DNA of 64,000 bases from Nocardia mangyaensis (GTDB lineage: Bacteria; Actinomycetota; Actinomycetes; Mycobacteriales; Mycobacteriaceae), in contig NZ_CP018082.1 of assembly GCF_001886715.1 (NCBI RefSeq), forward strand, positions 620,001-684,000, written 5' to 3'. A program made the position numbers and the translations under genes. The notes beneath the pieces were generated by a model, which saw nothing but the letters and a program-made list of their open reading frames with translations, searched no databases and was not told the DNA's origin. Of this stretch, positions 7,916 through 15,697 are shown piece by piece (the first letter of the stretch is position 1; each line of letters begins with the position of its first letter).

Positions 7916-9175
7916 CTACGCGTTCGCCGGGACGACTCCCGGCTGACCGTGCCGCGGCGCGGCCGAGGGCCGCTCGGTCTCCTGATCCTGCTGCGGGCGG
8001 GCCGCGGGGGGAATCACCCCGCCCTGGACCGCTGGCGGTTGCTGCTGGGTGGGTGCCTGCAATGGCGGGCTCGGAGTCGGTTGCGGCGGTTCGACCCTCG
8101 GTGCCTGAGCGGCGGGCGCCGGGGCCGCCGGAGCGGCCGGAGCCGCAGTTTCCGGCTTCGTCGAGGCACCACCACCGGTGGTCGGGCCACTGAGTCCGGC
8201 GAAGGGTCCGCCGCCGCCGTTCGTGGCCGGCGGCGTGGTGGTGCCGGGTGTGGTCGCCGCGGGGATGGTCGCGCCGTTCTCCGCGCCGGTGACACCCGCG
8301 GCGAGCGTGTCGATCCCGGTGGCGGCCAGGTCGGCGCCCGCGTCGATGCCGTGCATCGCGACCTCGGCGATCTTGTCGATCAAGTGCGTGCCGAACTGGA
8401 CCCCGGCATCGATGGCGGCGGTGCCGAGGGAGACCCCTCCGTTGATCAGTGCCTTCTGCAGCGCGATCTGCGCGTCGGCGGCGGGATCGCCGGTGGTGGT
8501 GGTCGTCGCGCCGAGATCGGCGTAGGTGTCGGTGCCACCCCGGCCGAGCACGTAGACCCCCGGGGCGACCTCGGTGGCGCCGCCGGGCACGGTGACGCCG
8601 TTGGTCCCGCCGAGATCGCTGGTGAGGCCCCTGGTGTCGCGGGTGTACTGGTCCATGTCGGTGCTGGCAGTGCCGACCACGCCGACGGCCTCGGAGATGG
8701 CCTCCTCGGCCAGCGCCACGATCGCGTCCAGGTTGTTGCCGTTCACCGCGGGAGCGGCGGCCTTGGCCTTGGCCCGGAAGTCGGCGATGATCGCGTCGAC
8801 CTTGGCGGCGGCGCTCGCCTGGGTCGAATGCGCCTGGCCGAGCAGGGTGCTCAGCCGTTGGCCGCGATCGGCCGCCGCCGATACTTCGGTGGCGGTTCGG
8901 CGCAGGGCCGGTGTCGCGGGTGCGGCGGTCGCGGTCGACTCGAGGGCGTGCAGCCCGAGCCGGTGTGGGTCCTCGGTCGCCGTGGTCGCGTTCGACGCCG
9001 AGGTCAGCGCGGCGACGACCGTGGGATCGGGATCGGCGGAGGTGTTGGTGCCGAGCGATTTACGCAGCTCGAGCAGCGGCACCTCGAGCAGCGCGACCAC
9101 CGGCGCGATCTTGGCCTCGGCCTCGGCCGGGGTGATCGTGCTCAGCGTGGTCTCGGTGACCAGTGATCGGGCCAT
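7916..9175 (-). CDS. Helical protein with Pro-rich C-terminus, T7SS-associated candidate
   Basis: A 419-residue protein without a signal peptide. Residues 1-250 are Ala-rich and helical (KIAPVVALLEVPLLELRKSLG; AKVDAIIADFRAKAKAA; LDAIVALAEEAISEAVGVVGTASTDMDQY), with a short Gly-rich 'VPGGATEVAPGVYVLGRGGTDTYADLG' segment. From about residue 310 it becomes a Pro/Ala/Thr tail. Its ATG overlaps by one base the TGA of the preceding 105-residue gene (TGATG), so the two are translationally coupled. A helical partner coupled to a WXG100/EspC-sized protein and followed by a membrane protein suggests a type VII secretion substrate pair. No catalytic or toxin domain is visible. Confidence 0.55.
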   Translation of the reverse strand: MARSLVTETTLSTITPAEAEAKIAPVVALLEVPLLELRKSLGTNTSADPDPTVVAALTSASNATTATEDPHRLGLHALESTATAAPATPALRRTATEVSAAADRGQRLSTLLGQAHSTQASAAAKVDAIIADFRAKAKAAAPAVNGNNLDAIVALAEEAISEAVGVVGTASTDMDQYTRDTRGLTSDLGGTNGVTVPGGATEVAPGVYVLGRGGTDTYADLGATTTTTGDPAADAQIALQKALINGGVSLGTAAIDAGVQFGTHLIDKIAEVAMHGIDAGADLAATGIDTLAAGVTGAENGATIPAATTPGTTTPPATNGGGGPFAGLSGPTTGGGASTKPETAAPAAPAAPAPAAQAPRVEPPQPTPSPPLQAPTQQQPPAVQGGVIPPAARPQQDQETERPSAAPRHGQPGVVPANA

Positions 9176-9492
9176 CAGGCCACCTCGCTCTCGGCCGCGG
9201 CCAGCGCGTCCGCGACACCGGTGTCGATCCCGGTGACGGTGGCGCCGAAGCGGTTCAGGATGTCCTGGTAGGCGGTGACGAGATTGCCCGCCGTGCTCAA
9301 TGTCGACGCGTGCTCGCCCGCGGCCTGCGCCCAGGCCGCGGCGAACTCGCGACCGAGCACGCCGAGCCCCGACAGGTCGACTCCGGCCGCGGTGTTCGTG
9401 TCGATCGCCGCGGTACCGAGTAATTCCGAAACCCGGGCTGCTGCACGCTGATAAGCGTCGAGCGCTGACGGGTCGAATGACATTTCTGCCAT
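9175..9492 (-). CDS. Small helical protein, EspC/WXG100-like (type VII secretion target)
   Basis: A 105-residue protein with no signal peptide, predicted as two helices, starting 'MSFDPSALDAYQRAAARVSELLG' and ending 'YQDILNRFGATVTGIDTGVADALAAAESEVA'. Size, first-gene position and helix-turn-helix layout fit the ESX-1-associated EspC-like family (DUF2580) rather than classic WXG100: no WxG is seen, but 'GVDLSGLGVLGREFAAAWAQAAGEH' has the family feel. It leads a three-gene unit (9492 to 6879) on the minus strand. No EccC ATPase is present in the window, so export would need an ESX system elsewhere. Confidence 0.6.
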   Translation of the reverse strand: MAEMSFDPSALDAYQRAAARVSELLGTAAIDTNTAAGVDLSGLGVLGREFAAAWAQAAGEHASTLSTAGNLVTAYQDILNRFGATVTGIDTGVADALAAAESEVA

Positions 9493-9633
9493 GACGTCTT
9501 CCCCTTCACGATCGCGAGTGCCCTCACTCCCGGCAGGAAAAGCGTAACCACCGCGGCGCGTTCATGGGGAAGACCAGGACTCTTTTCTGGCCAGAAGGGT
9601 GCGCGAGTGCCGCCGGGTAGGGTCATTCCAGTC

Positions 9634-10317
9634 ATGGGTTCCCTGTTGCTCGCGTTGTTCGGCTTCGCGCTGCTGGACGCGCTCGACGTGCTGATGGTGG
9701 CGATCACCACCGCTGTCATCGCGGACAGTCGGCTGGCTCGGCGATCGCCGGTGGTCGGTGGGCTCAGCCTGCTCGGGGGCGTCTTCGTCGTTTCGGTCGC
9801 CTTCGGTATCTGTACGGTGCTCGGGATCGATTTCCTGGTTCGGCTGGTCGACTTCGAGCTGACGCCTGCCCTGCGGTACTGGGGGGAGCTGCTGATCGGT
9901 CTCCTCCTGATCGGGGCCGCCGCGCTGCCGACCGGCACGACGACGTCCACCGGCCGTCGCTGGGTGCGGCCGGTGCGCGAGAAGCCATGGCTCATGGGTG
10001 TGCTCGGCGGCACCATCGGCCTGGTGAAGATGCCGACCTCGGTGCCGTACCTGGCGGCCTTGGCGCTGCTGTCGGCGCAACGTCCGCTGCCGGTGGGGTG
10101 GCCGTTGCTCGTGGCCGCCTACTGCGCGATCGCCCTGCTCCTTCCGCTGCTCGTGCTGGTGCTGGCCCTGCGCAACACCCCGCGTGCGCGCCGGGTGTAC
10201 CGCGTGCTCGTGCGGGGCGTCACCCGCTATGGGCCGCGCACGATCCGGGTGCTTTTCGTCGTGTTCGGCCTCGTGCTCGTGGTCGACGCGCTGGTCCACG
10301 GCGGTGAGCTGTGGTGA
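9634..10317 (+). CDS. GAP/Sap-like polytopic membrane protein
   Basis: A 227-residue protein with about six membrane helices and the N-terminal pattern 'LLLALFGFALLDALDVLMVAITTAVIADSRLARR'. The middle 'MGVLGGTIGLVKMPTSVPYLAALALL' helix pair also fits the GAP family. In mycobacteria, GAP/Sap proteins help move glycolipids (glycopeptidolipid, sulfolipid) to the surface. ATG 9634 is chosen over the in-frame start at 9607 because the helix begins immediately after it. The next gene downstream, polyprenol-phosphate mannose synthase, is also an envelope glycan gene. Confidence 0.78.
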   Translation: MGSLLLALFGFALLDALDVLMVAITTAVIADSRLARRSPVVGGLSLLGGVFVVSVAFGICTVLGIDFLVRLVDFELTPALRYWGELLIGLLLIGAAALPTGTTTSTGRRWVRPVREKPWLMGVLGGTIGLVKMPTSVPYLAALALLSAQRPLPVGWPLLVAAYCAIALLLPLLVLVLALRNTPRARRVYRVLVRGVTRYGPRTIRVLFVVFGLVLVVDALVHGGELW

Positions 10318-10443
10318 GCGGCCCGCCCGGCCGCTCAGGAACCCGTCAGGTGGATCGAGTACCGTCATCACGAATCGATGACGTGCCACGGCGCCCACAT
10401 GGTGGGACGCCGGGCGATACCAGGTGAGCAGGGAGGGCGACCC

Positions 10444-11163
10444 TTGAGGGTTACCGTTGTTGTGCCGACCTACAACGAGCGGGAAAATCTGCCGGTGGCG
10501 GTGGAACGGCTGACGGCGCTGCCGGTGTCCGATCTGCACGTGCTGGTGGTGGACGACAACTCACCCGATGGTACGGGCGAGGTGGCCGACAAGCTGGCCG
10601 CCGAGCTGCCGAACGTGGTGAGTGTGTTGCATCGCACCGAGAAGGACGGCCTGGGCCGCGCCTACATCGCCGGCATCACCCAGGCACTGGCCGACGGTGC
10701 CGATGTGGTGATCCAGATGGACGCCGACCTCTCGCACCCGGCCGAGGTGATCCCGGCCATGCTCGAGCAGCTCGGCTCCGAGGATGTCGGCGTGGTACTC
10801 GGCTCCCGCTACGTGCCCGGCGGCTCGACCGCCGAGGAGTGGAAGTGGTACCGCAAGGCCCTCTCGGCCTGGGCCAACTTCTACGTGAACATGATCCTGC
10901 GGCTCGGGGTGAAGGACGCCACCGCCGGTTTCAAGGCGTGGAAGGCCGACACCCTGCGCGCGATCGACGTCGCCTCGATCCGCAGCAACGGCTACTCGTT
11001 CCAGGTCGAGATGAACTACCGCGCGATCAAGCGGGGTTACACCCTCGCCGAGGTGCCGATCCGCTTCGAGGAGCGCACCGTCGGCGCCTCGAAGATGAGC
11101 CTGAAGGTGCAGCTGGAGTCGGCGCTGATGCCGTGGAAGCTGCTGTTCGGCCGCTCGGTCTAG
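10444..11163 (+). CDS. Polyprenol monophosphomannose synthase (GT2, Dpm1 type)
   Basis: Transfers mannose from GDP-mannose to polyprenyl phosphate, the donor for lipoarabinomannan and protein mannosylation. GT2 motifs appear in order: 'VVVPTYNERENL', 'VVDDNSPDGTGEVAD', the metal-binding 'IQMDADLSHP', 'VLGSRYVPGG', 'DATAGFKAW' and 'RFEERTVGASKMS'. The 239-residue size is that of a stand-alone synthase, without the Lnt acyltransferase fusion seen in some actinobacteria. The TTG start at 10444 has GGGAGGG six bases upstream and starts the family N-terminus (RVTVVVPTYNE); the ATG codons at 10378 and 10399 would add an unconserved leader. Confidence 0.88.
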   Translation: MRVTVVVPTYNERENLPVAVERLTALPVSDLHVLVVDDNSPDGTGEVADKLAAELPNVVSVLHRTEKDGLGRAYIAGITQALADGADVVIQMDADLSHPAEVIPAMLEQLGSEDVGVVLGSRYVPGGSTAEEWKWYRKALSAWANFYVNMILRLGVKDATAGFKAWKADTLRAIDVASIRSNGYSFQVEMNYRAIKRGYTLAEVPIRFEERTVGASKMSLKVQLESALMPWKLLFGRSV

Positions 11164-11175
11164 CCACGACACGAC

Positions 11176-11206
11176 GATGGCCCCGCCGCAATCCGGCGGG
11201 GCCATC
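11176..11206. terminator. Bidirectional terminator hairpin
   Basis: Perfect 13-bp stem (11176-11188, 11194-11206; loop CAATC) 12 bp after the mannose synthase stop and 14 bp before the end of the converging DUF6069 gene. Confidence 0.8.
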
Positions 11207-11220
11207 GGTCGTTTCCGGGG

Positions 11221-11658
11221 TCACTGCGTGGTGATGCTGCGTCGCACCCCCTCCAGCGCGACCACGATGACCGGAACCAGCACCACGTGCATCACCGACA
11301 GGGCGACGGTGGTGGCGGCGTCGAAGCCCGCGGTCAGGGTCAGGCCGATGGTCGCGATCGACAGCACCGAGCCGACGACCTCGGCGACCCGCAGTACGCC
11401 GCTCCACCGGTAGGCGATCAGCACCGCGATGGTCAGGCCGATCAGCAGCGGCACCGCCGACAGGATGATCACCCCACCGGGCGCCACATCGGTGACGGTC
11501 TCCCCGTCGACCACGGTGAACGACCCGCCGGCGGCGGCGCCGATGCCCCAGACGATCAGATTCAGGATGACCGCGGCGACCACGCCGCCCAGCACGGCGA
11601 CGGGCCGGGTCAGCGCGGGCAGCGAACGGACGGTGGTGGTTTCGGCGATGGTGCTCAT
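11221..11658 (-). CDS. DUF6069-type four-helix membrane protein
   Basis: A 145-residue integral membrane protein with four predicted helices: about residues 18-42 (TRPVAVLGGVVAAVILNLIVWGI), 61-82, 92-110 and 118-136. It ends 'VVALEGVRRSITTQ'. The family has no assigned activity. ATG 11658 is supported by GGGAG seven bases upstream and by the promoter found at 11688-11718. The promoter has MerR-type geometry, so expression probably responds to an effector-sensing MerR regulator that is not in this window. Confidence 0.75.
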   Translation of the reverse strand: MSTIAETTTVRSLPALTRPVAVLGGVVAAVILNLIVWGIGAAAGGSFTVVDGETVTDVAPGGVIILSAVPLLIGLTIAVLIAYRWSGVLRVAEVVGSVLSIATIGLTLTAGFDAATTVALSVMHVVLVPVIVVALEGVRRSITTQ

Positions 11659-11687
11659 GATGTTCTCCCTCATTCGGTGGTGAGACA

Positions 11688-11718
11688 ATCATGGAACCTA
11701 AACAAAACTTTAGGTCAA
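11688..11718 (-). promoter_or_regulatory. MerR-type promoter/operator of the DUF6069 gene
   Basis: On the minus strand TTGACC (-35, 11713-11718) and CATGAT (-10, 11688-11693) are separated by 19 bp. The spacer carries a perfect dyad, ACCTAAAcaaaacTTTAGGT (11696-11715 on the plus strand), with 7-bp arms. An over-long 19-bp spacer with a central dyad is the classical target layout for MerR regulators. The expected transcript start is about 23 nt before the ATG. Confidence 0.65.
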
Positions 11719-11811
11719 GCGTTGATTTCGACTCGGCCGCGACCCCTTCCCGAGACGCTGGTCACAGTCCCTGGCCGACGCGTATACGACAGGCCGTCGT
11801 AGCATGGCGAC

Positions 11812-12357
11812 GTGCGTTCACCGACGGATCACACCGCCCGCTTGCGCGGTGCCGCCGTCGGTGCCGCCTCCGGTGCCGTCGCCGTCCTCGCGCACGGACT
11901 GGGCGGGGCGAGCGCCGTTCCCAGCGGTTCCTCGCTGACGCTGCTGTTCGCCGCCTGCGCGCTGATCGGCGTCGTAGCCGCCGCGCTGCCCCGGGGAAAC
12001 ACCTCCGCGATGACCATGACGGTGCTCGCGATCGGCCAGGGCATCGGACACACCGCGCTCTCGCTGGGCCACGCCCAGCACGCGCACACCTACTCCGCCG
12101 CGATGCTGCTCGCGCACCTGGTGGCGATCCCGGCGGGCGCGCTCGCGATCCGCGCCGCCGAGCTCGGGGTGCGCCGGGCGCTCACCAGCGTGCGACAGCT
12201 CGTGCGTGGGCTCGTCGCGCCGCCGGTCGACCGGTGCCCCGCGCTACCGATCGTCGCCGAGCGCGCGGTGGTGCGACAGCTGCTCCTGCGGCCGGGAATC
12301 GGCCTGCGGGGGCCGCCGCGCGCCGCCGGACACCCAGCTCACCCCGTACCGGCGTAA
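11812..12357 (+). CDS. Small membrane protein of copper/DyP cluster
   Basis: A 181-residue protein with four hydrophobic segments between residues 10 and 115. The third and fourth are spanned by a His-rich turn, 'IGQGIGHTALSLGHAQHAHTYSAAMLLAHLVAIPAG', carrying several His that could bind metal. The C-terminal 60 residues are basic and probably disordered. It is followed 90 bp later by a PCu(A)C chaperone and then a DyP peroxidase in the same direction, so a role in copper handling is inferred from context. GTG start 11812; no clear ribosome site. I do not recognise a named family. Confidence 0.65.
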   Translation: MRSPTDHTARLRGAAVGAASGAVAVLAHGLGGASAVPSGSSLTLLFAACALIGVVAAALPRGNTSAMTMTVLAIGQGIGHTALSLGHAQHAHTYSAAMLLAHLVAIPAGALAIRAAELGVRRALTSVRQLVRGLVAPPVDRCPALPIVAERAVVRQLLLRPGIGLRGPPRAAGHPAHPVPA

Positions 12358-12447
12358 CCACGCCGTCGAATCCCGCCGTCCCGGCGGTCGATTCGCTGTG
12401 CCGAACGCCGGTCCGGGCTCACCCACACCCGATGATCGGAGTTCTCC

Positions 12448-13002
12448 GTGTCGCAATTCCCGCGTACCCACCTGCGCTCACCCCGCCTCGCCCGCCGTCT
12501 CGGCGCCTCGGCCGCTCTGTCCGTGCTCGCGGTGTTCGCCACCGCCTGTTCCGATGCCGAATCCGTCGCCCCGGTGGCGGCGGGGGAGCGGATCAGCATG
12601 AGCGATCAGTGGATCAAGGCCGCCGATTCCGGCATGTCCGCCGCCTTCGGCAATCTCGAGAACACCGGGGACGAGCCGGCGACCCTGGTCGCCGCCACCA
12701 GCCCCGCCTCGGATCGTGTCGAGATCCACGAGGTGGTGCCCGACAGCACCGGTGCCAAGACCATGCGCCCCAAGGAAGGCGGCATCACCATTCCGGCCAA
12801 AGGCGTGGTGACCCTGCGGCCCGGCGCCGACCACCTGATGTTCATGGATCTGAAACAGCCCCTGCGCACCGGCTCCGAAACCTCGGTCACGCTGAGCTTC
12901 TCCGACGGTTCGAGCACCGTCGTCACCGCGCAGGTCCGCGACTTCGCCGGCGGCAACGAGAACTACGCGCCCGGCACCGAGCACGCCTCGCACGGTGGCT
13001 GA
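12448..13002 (+). CDS. PCu(A)C-type periplasmic copper chaperone lipoprotein
   Basis: A 184-residue secreted lipoprotein: basic N-terminus, hydrophobic core and Cys34 in 'VFATACS'. The mature domain has the copper signature spaced as in PCu(A)C proteins: His-Glu, ten residues, Met (IHEVVPDSTGAKTM), then about 22 residues, then 'HLMFM' (HxM). These proteins carry Cu(I) outside the membrane to cuproenzymes such as cytochrome oxidase. The start is GTG 12448. Its last codons overlap the start of the DyP peroxidase gene by 8 bp. In Streptomyces, PCu(A)C-type chaperones and a DyP peroxidase sit in one locus (recalled), which supports the link. Confidence 0.85.
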   Translation: MSQFPRTHLRSPRLARRLGASAALSVLAVFATACSDAESVAPVAAGERISMSDQWIKAADSGMSAAFGNLENTGDEPATLVAATSPASDRVEIHEVVPDSTGAKTMRPKEGGITIPAKGVVTLRPGADHLMFMDLKQPLRTGSETSVTLSFSDGSSTVVTAQVRDFAGGNENYAPGTEHASHGG

Positions 13003-14188
13003 GCTACCCGGGCTCTCCCGGCGACGGTTGCTCGGCGGGGGAGCGGTGGCGGCGGGTGCGGTCGGAATCGGTTGGGGCGCATCGGGTCTGGTTCGGCGCG
13101 AACCACACGGCGACGACGGGCTCGACGTCGTCGCCTTCCATGGCGCGCATCAGGCCGGCATCGAGACCACCCCGCCCGGCCACGCCGCCTTCGTCGGCTT
13201 CGATCTCGCACCCGGTGTCGACCGCGCCGACATCATCGGCCTGCTCCGGATCTGGACCGACGACGCCGCCCGCCTCACCAGGGGCCTGCCCGCGCTCGCC
13301 GACACCGAACCGGAGCTGGCGGCGCGTCCCGCCCGGCTCACGGTCACCGTCGGCTTCGGCCCCGACCTGTTCACGGTCGCCGGCTTACCCGAGCGGCGCC
13401 CGCCCTGGTTGCGCCCGCTGCCCGCCTTCCCCATCGACCGACTCGACCCGGCCTACACCGGGGCCGACCTGCTCCTGCAGGTGTGTGCCGAGGAGGCCAC
13501 CACGGTCGCGCACGCGGTGCGGGTGCTGTCCAAGCACGTGCGCTCGCTGGTGACGGTGCGCTGGGTGCAGCGCGGGTTCCGGGACGAGCCCAAGGGCCAG
13601 ACCATGCGCAACCTCATGGGCCAGGTCGACGGCACGGTCAACATCGCCGCGCGCTCCGTCGACTTCGATCGGCTGGTGTGGGACGACGGAACGGCGATGC
13701 CGTGGCTGGCGGGCGGTACCTCGCTGGTGCTGCGTCGCATCGCCATCGACCTCGACACCTGGGACGAACTCGACACCGATGGCCGCGAACTGACCGTCGG
13801 CCGTCGGGTGTCCACCGGCGCGCCGCTGACCGGCGTCGACGAGTTCGACGAACCCGACCTGACCGCGGTCGACCGCTTCGGGATCCCGGTGATCCCGCCG
13901 TCGTCGCACGTGGCACGGGCCAGGCACACCCATGACGGGGAACGGTTCCTGCGCCGTGCCTACAACTACGACGACGCGCCCGGTCCGGGTCAGCTGTCGA
14001 ACTCGGGGCTGCTGTTCGCCGCGTACCAGCGCGATGTCGACGTCCAGTTCCTGCCGGTGCAGCAGCGGCTGGCGGAGGTCGACGCGCTGAACGAATGGAC
14101 CACGCCCATCGGTTCGGCCGTGTTCGCGATCCCGCCCGGTGTCGCGGAACCGGGCGGCTACCTGGGTCAGCGCCTGTTCGAGAGCTGA
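12995..14188 (+). CDS. DyP-type haem peroxidase, Tat-exported
   Basis: A 397-residue peroxidase. The N-terminus carries a twin-arginine signal (LSRRRLLGGGAVAAGAVGIGWG). The DyP signature GxxDG is at residues 209-213 (GQVDG; distal Asp212) and the probable proximal haem ligand is His305 in 'PPSSHVARAR'. 'GERFLRRAYNYDD' and 'GLLFAAYQRDVDVQFLPVQQRL' are also family-typical. It oxidises substrates with H2O2 outside the membrane. The GTG start overlaps the chaperone gene by 8 bp, implying coupled translation. With the copper chaperone and the His-rich membrane protein it forms a compact metal/peroxide module. Confidence 0.9.
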   Translation: MAELPGLSRRRLLGGGAVAAGAVGIGWGASGLVRREPHGDDGLDVVAFHGAHQAGIETTPPGHAAFVGFDLAPGVDRADIIGLLRIWTDDAARLTRGLPALADTEPELAARPARLTVTVGFGPDLFTVAGLPERRPPWLRPLPAFPIDRLDPAYTGADLLLQVCAEEATTVAHAVRVLSKHVRSLVTVRWVQRGFRDEPKGQTMRNLMGQVDGTVNIAARSVDFDRLVWDDGTAMPWLAGGTSLVLRRIAIDLDTWDELDTDGRELTVGRRVSTGAPLTGVDEFDEPDLTAVDRFGIPVIPPSSHVARARHTHDGERFLRRAYNYDDAPGPGQLSNSGLLFAAYQRDVDVQFLPVQQRLAEVDALNEWTTPIGSAVFAIPPGVAEPGGYLGQRLFES

Positions 14189-14278
14189 CCGAATCCGGCC
14201 GGGCACCTTCGCGCGCCCGGCCGGACCGGGTCGTGCGTCGCCGTCGGTGAGCTCCGGGGCCCTCGCGCTGCCGTGGGG

Positions 14279-15697
14279 TCAGTCGGGCTGCGGCCAGTTC
14301 AGGATGGTGTGTTCGAACAGCTGGCGGACCTGCTCGACCCGCTCGTCCAGGTCGGCGGGGTCCCAGTCGCTCACGTCGATCGGTGCGAGCACCGCGACGT
14401 CGACCACGCCCGAGCGCGCGATCGGCGAATCCCGCCAGGCGATTTCACCCGCATTGCGGATCACCACCGGGATCACCGGCACGCCCGCCTTGATCGCCAT
14501 GTGGAAGGCGCCCTTCTTGAACGGGCCGAGACCGGGGGTGTGCGAGCGGGTGCCCTCCGGGGCGATGCCGATGGACAGGCCGTCACGCAGGGTGGAGACC
14601 ACCGGCGCGAGCGCGGCTTTGGCGCCGGCGGTGTCGGCGCGGTCGATGAAGGTGACGCCGACGAACCGCATGATCGGCCCGAACAGGGGGTGGTTGGCGA
14701 GTTCCTTCTTGCCGATGCCGGTCACCGCGCCGTCGAGCACCTTCGGCACGATGATCACGTCGAACTGGCTCTGATGGTTGAACAGGAACACCGCGGGCCG
14801 GGGGGCACGGGCGTTCTCGGCACCGACCACGCGCAGCTGGACGCCGATACTGCGCAGTGTCGCGGTGGTGGCGTCGTGCATGAGCGCGTCGGCCATCGCC
14901 TGGCGCCTGCCGGTGTAGGACTTGCGCAGGATGCCGACGATCGCGCCGCCGATCAGCGCGGCGAAACCGGCCACCGTGCGCAGGTAGTCGAGTGGCCGCG
15001 GCGCGCGGCGCGGCCGGAAGGCGAGCGTGGGCCAGTCCCGGTCGGCGGCGAGCGCGGCCAGCGCGGGATCGGGATCGATCACGGTCGGCGCGTCGGCCAG
15101 GTCGAGGAGGGGCTGGTCGGTCGCGCTGTCGGCGTACACGTAACCGATCTCGAGCCCACCCGCCGCCGCGAACTCCCGGACCGCCTCGGCTTTTCCGTTG
15201 CGCCACAGCGGCACACCGTCGGTGTGCCCGGTCAGCACACCGTCCTCGGCCGCGAGCCGGGTGCACAGCACGTGCTCGATGCCGAGCTTGTCGGCGACGG
15301 GCCGCACCTGGAACCGGGTGAGTTCGCTGACCAGCACCACGGTGTGCCCGGCGAGCTGGTGTTCGCGCACGAGCTGCCAGGCCTCGGGGAACAGCCGCCC
15401 GTAGATCTCCCGGCCGAACGCCGAGCGACCGAGCTGCTCGAGTTCGTCCTCCGCGGCGCCCGCCCAGGTCCGCTCGACGGCTTGGAGGAAGCGGCCGTAG
15501 TCGCCGTCACCGCCGCCGCGGCGGATGCCGCCGAGCAGGGTGGCCCGGCGCGCGTCACCACGACCCGTCATTCGGCGCAGCGGACCGCGCCGGGGCAGTT
15601 CGTCGACGACGGTGCCGCCGAAGTCGAACACGGCGGCGACCTGTGGTCCCTGCGGCCCGGAACGGATGGCGGCCGTGGCCTCGGTGAGTGTGCTCAT
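14279..15697 (-). CDS. plsC: HAD-like / 1-acyl-glycerol-3-phosphate acyltransferase fusion (PlsC)
   Basis: A 472-residue two-domain protein. The N-terminal HAD-IB-like domain is about residues 15-230, with motif I 'VFDFGGTVVD' and a C-terminal 'GYVYADSATDQPLL'. The acyltransferase domain is about residues 250-472, with 'FNHQSQFD' (NHxxxxD), 'KKELANHPLFGP', 'IAPEGTRS' (EGTRS) and 'VPVIPVVI'. The second domain makes phosphatidic acid from lysophosphatidic acid. In motif I the usual second Asp (DxD) is Gly, so phosphatase activity is doubtful. The ATG overlaps the stop of plsB by one base (TGATG), giving a coupled plsB-plsC operon that covers both acylation steps, as in mycobacterial Rv2482c-Rv2483c (recalled). 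Confidence 0.88.
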   Translation of the reverse strand: MSTLTEATAAIRSGPQGPQVAAVFDFGGTVVDELPRRGPLRRMTGRGDARRATLLGGIRRGGGDGDYGRFLQAVERTWAGAAEDELEQLGRSAFGREIYGRLFPEAWQLVREHQLAGHTVVLVSELTRFQVRPVADKLGIEHVLCTRLAAEDGVLTGHTDGVPLWRNGKAEAVREFAAAGGLEIGYVYADSATDQPLLDLADAPTVIDPDPALAALAADRDWPTLAFRPRRAPRPLDYLRTVAGFAALIGGAIVGILRKSYTGRRQAMADALMHDATTATLRSIGVQLRVVGAENARAPRPAVFLFNHQSQFDVIIVPKVLDGAVTGIGKKELANHPLFGPIMRFVGVTFIDRADTAGAKAALAPVVSTLRDGLSIGIAPEGTRSHTPGLGPFKKGAFHMAIKAGVPVIPVVIRNAGEIAWRDSPIARSGVVDVAVLAPIDVSDWDPADLDERVEQVRQLFEHTILNWPQPD

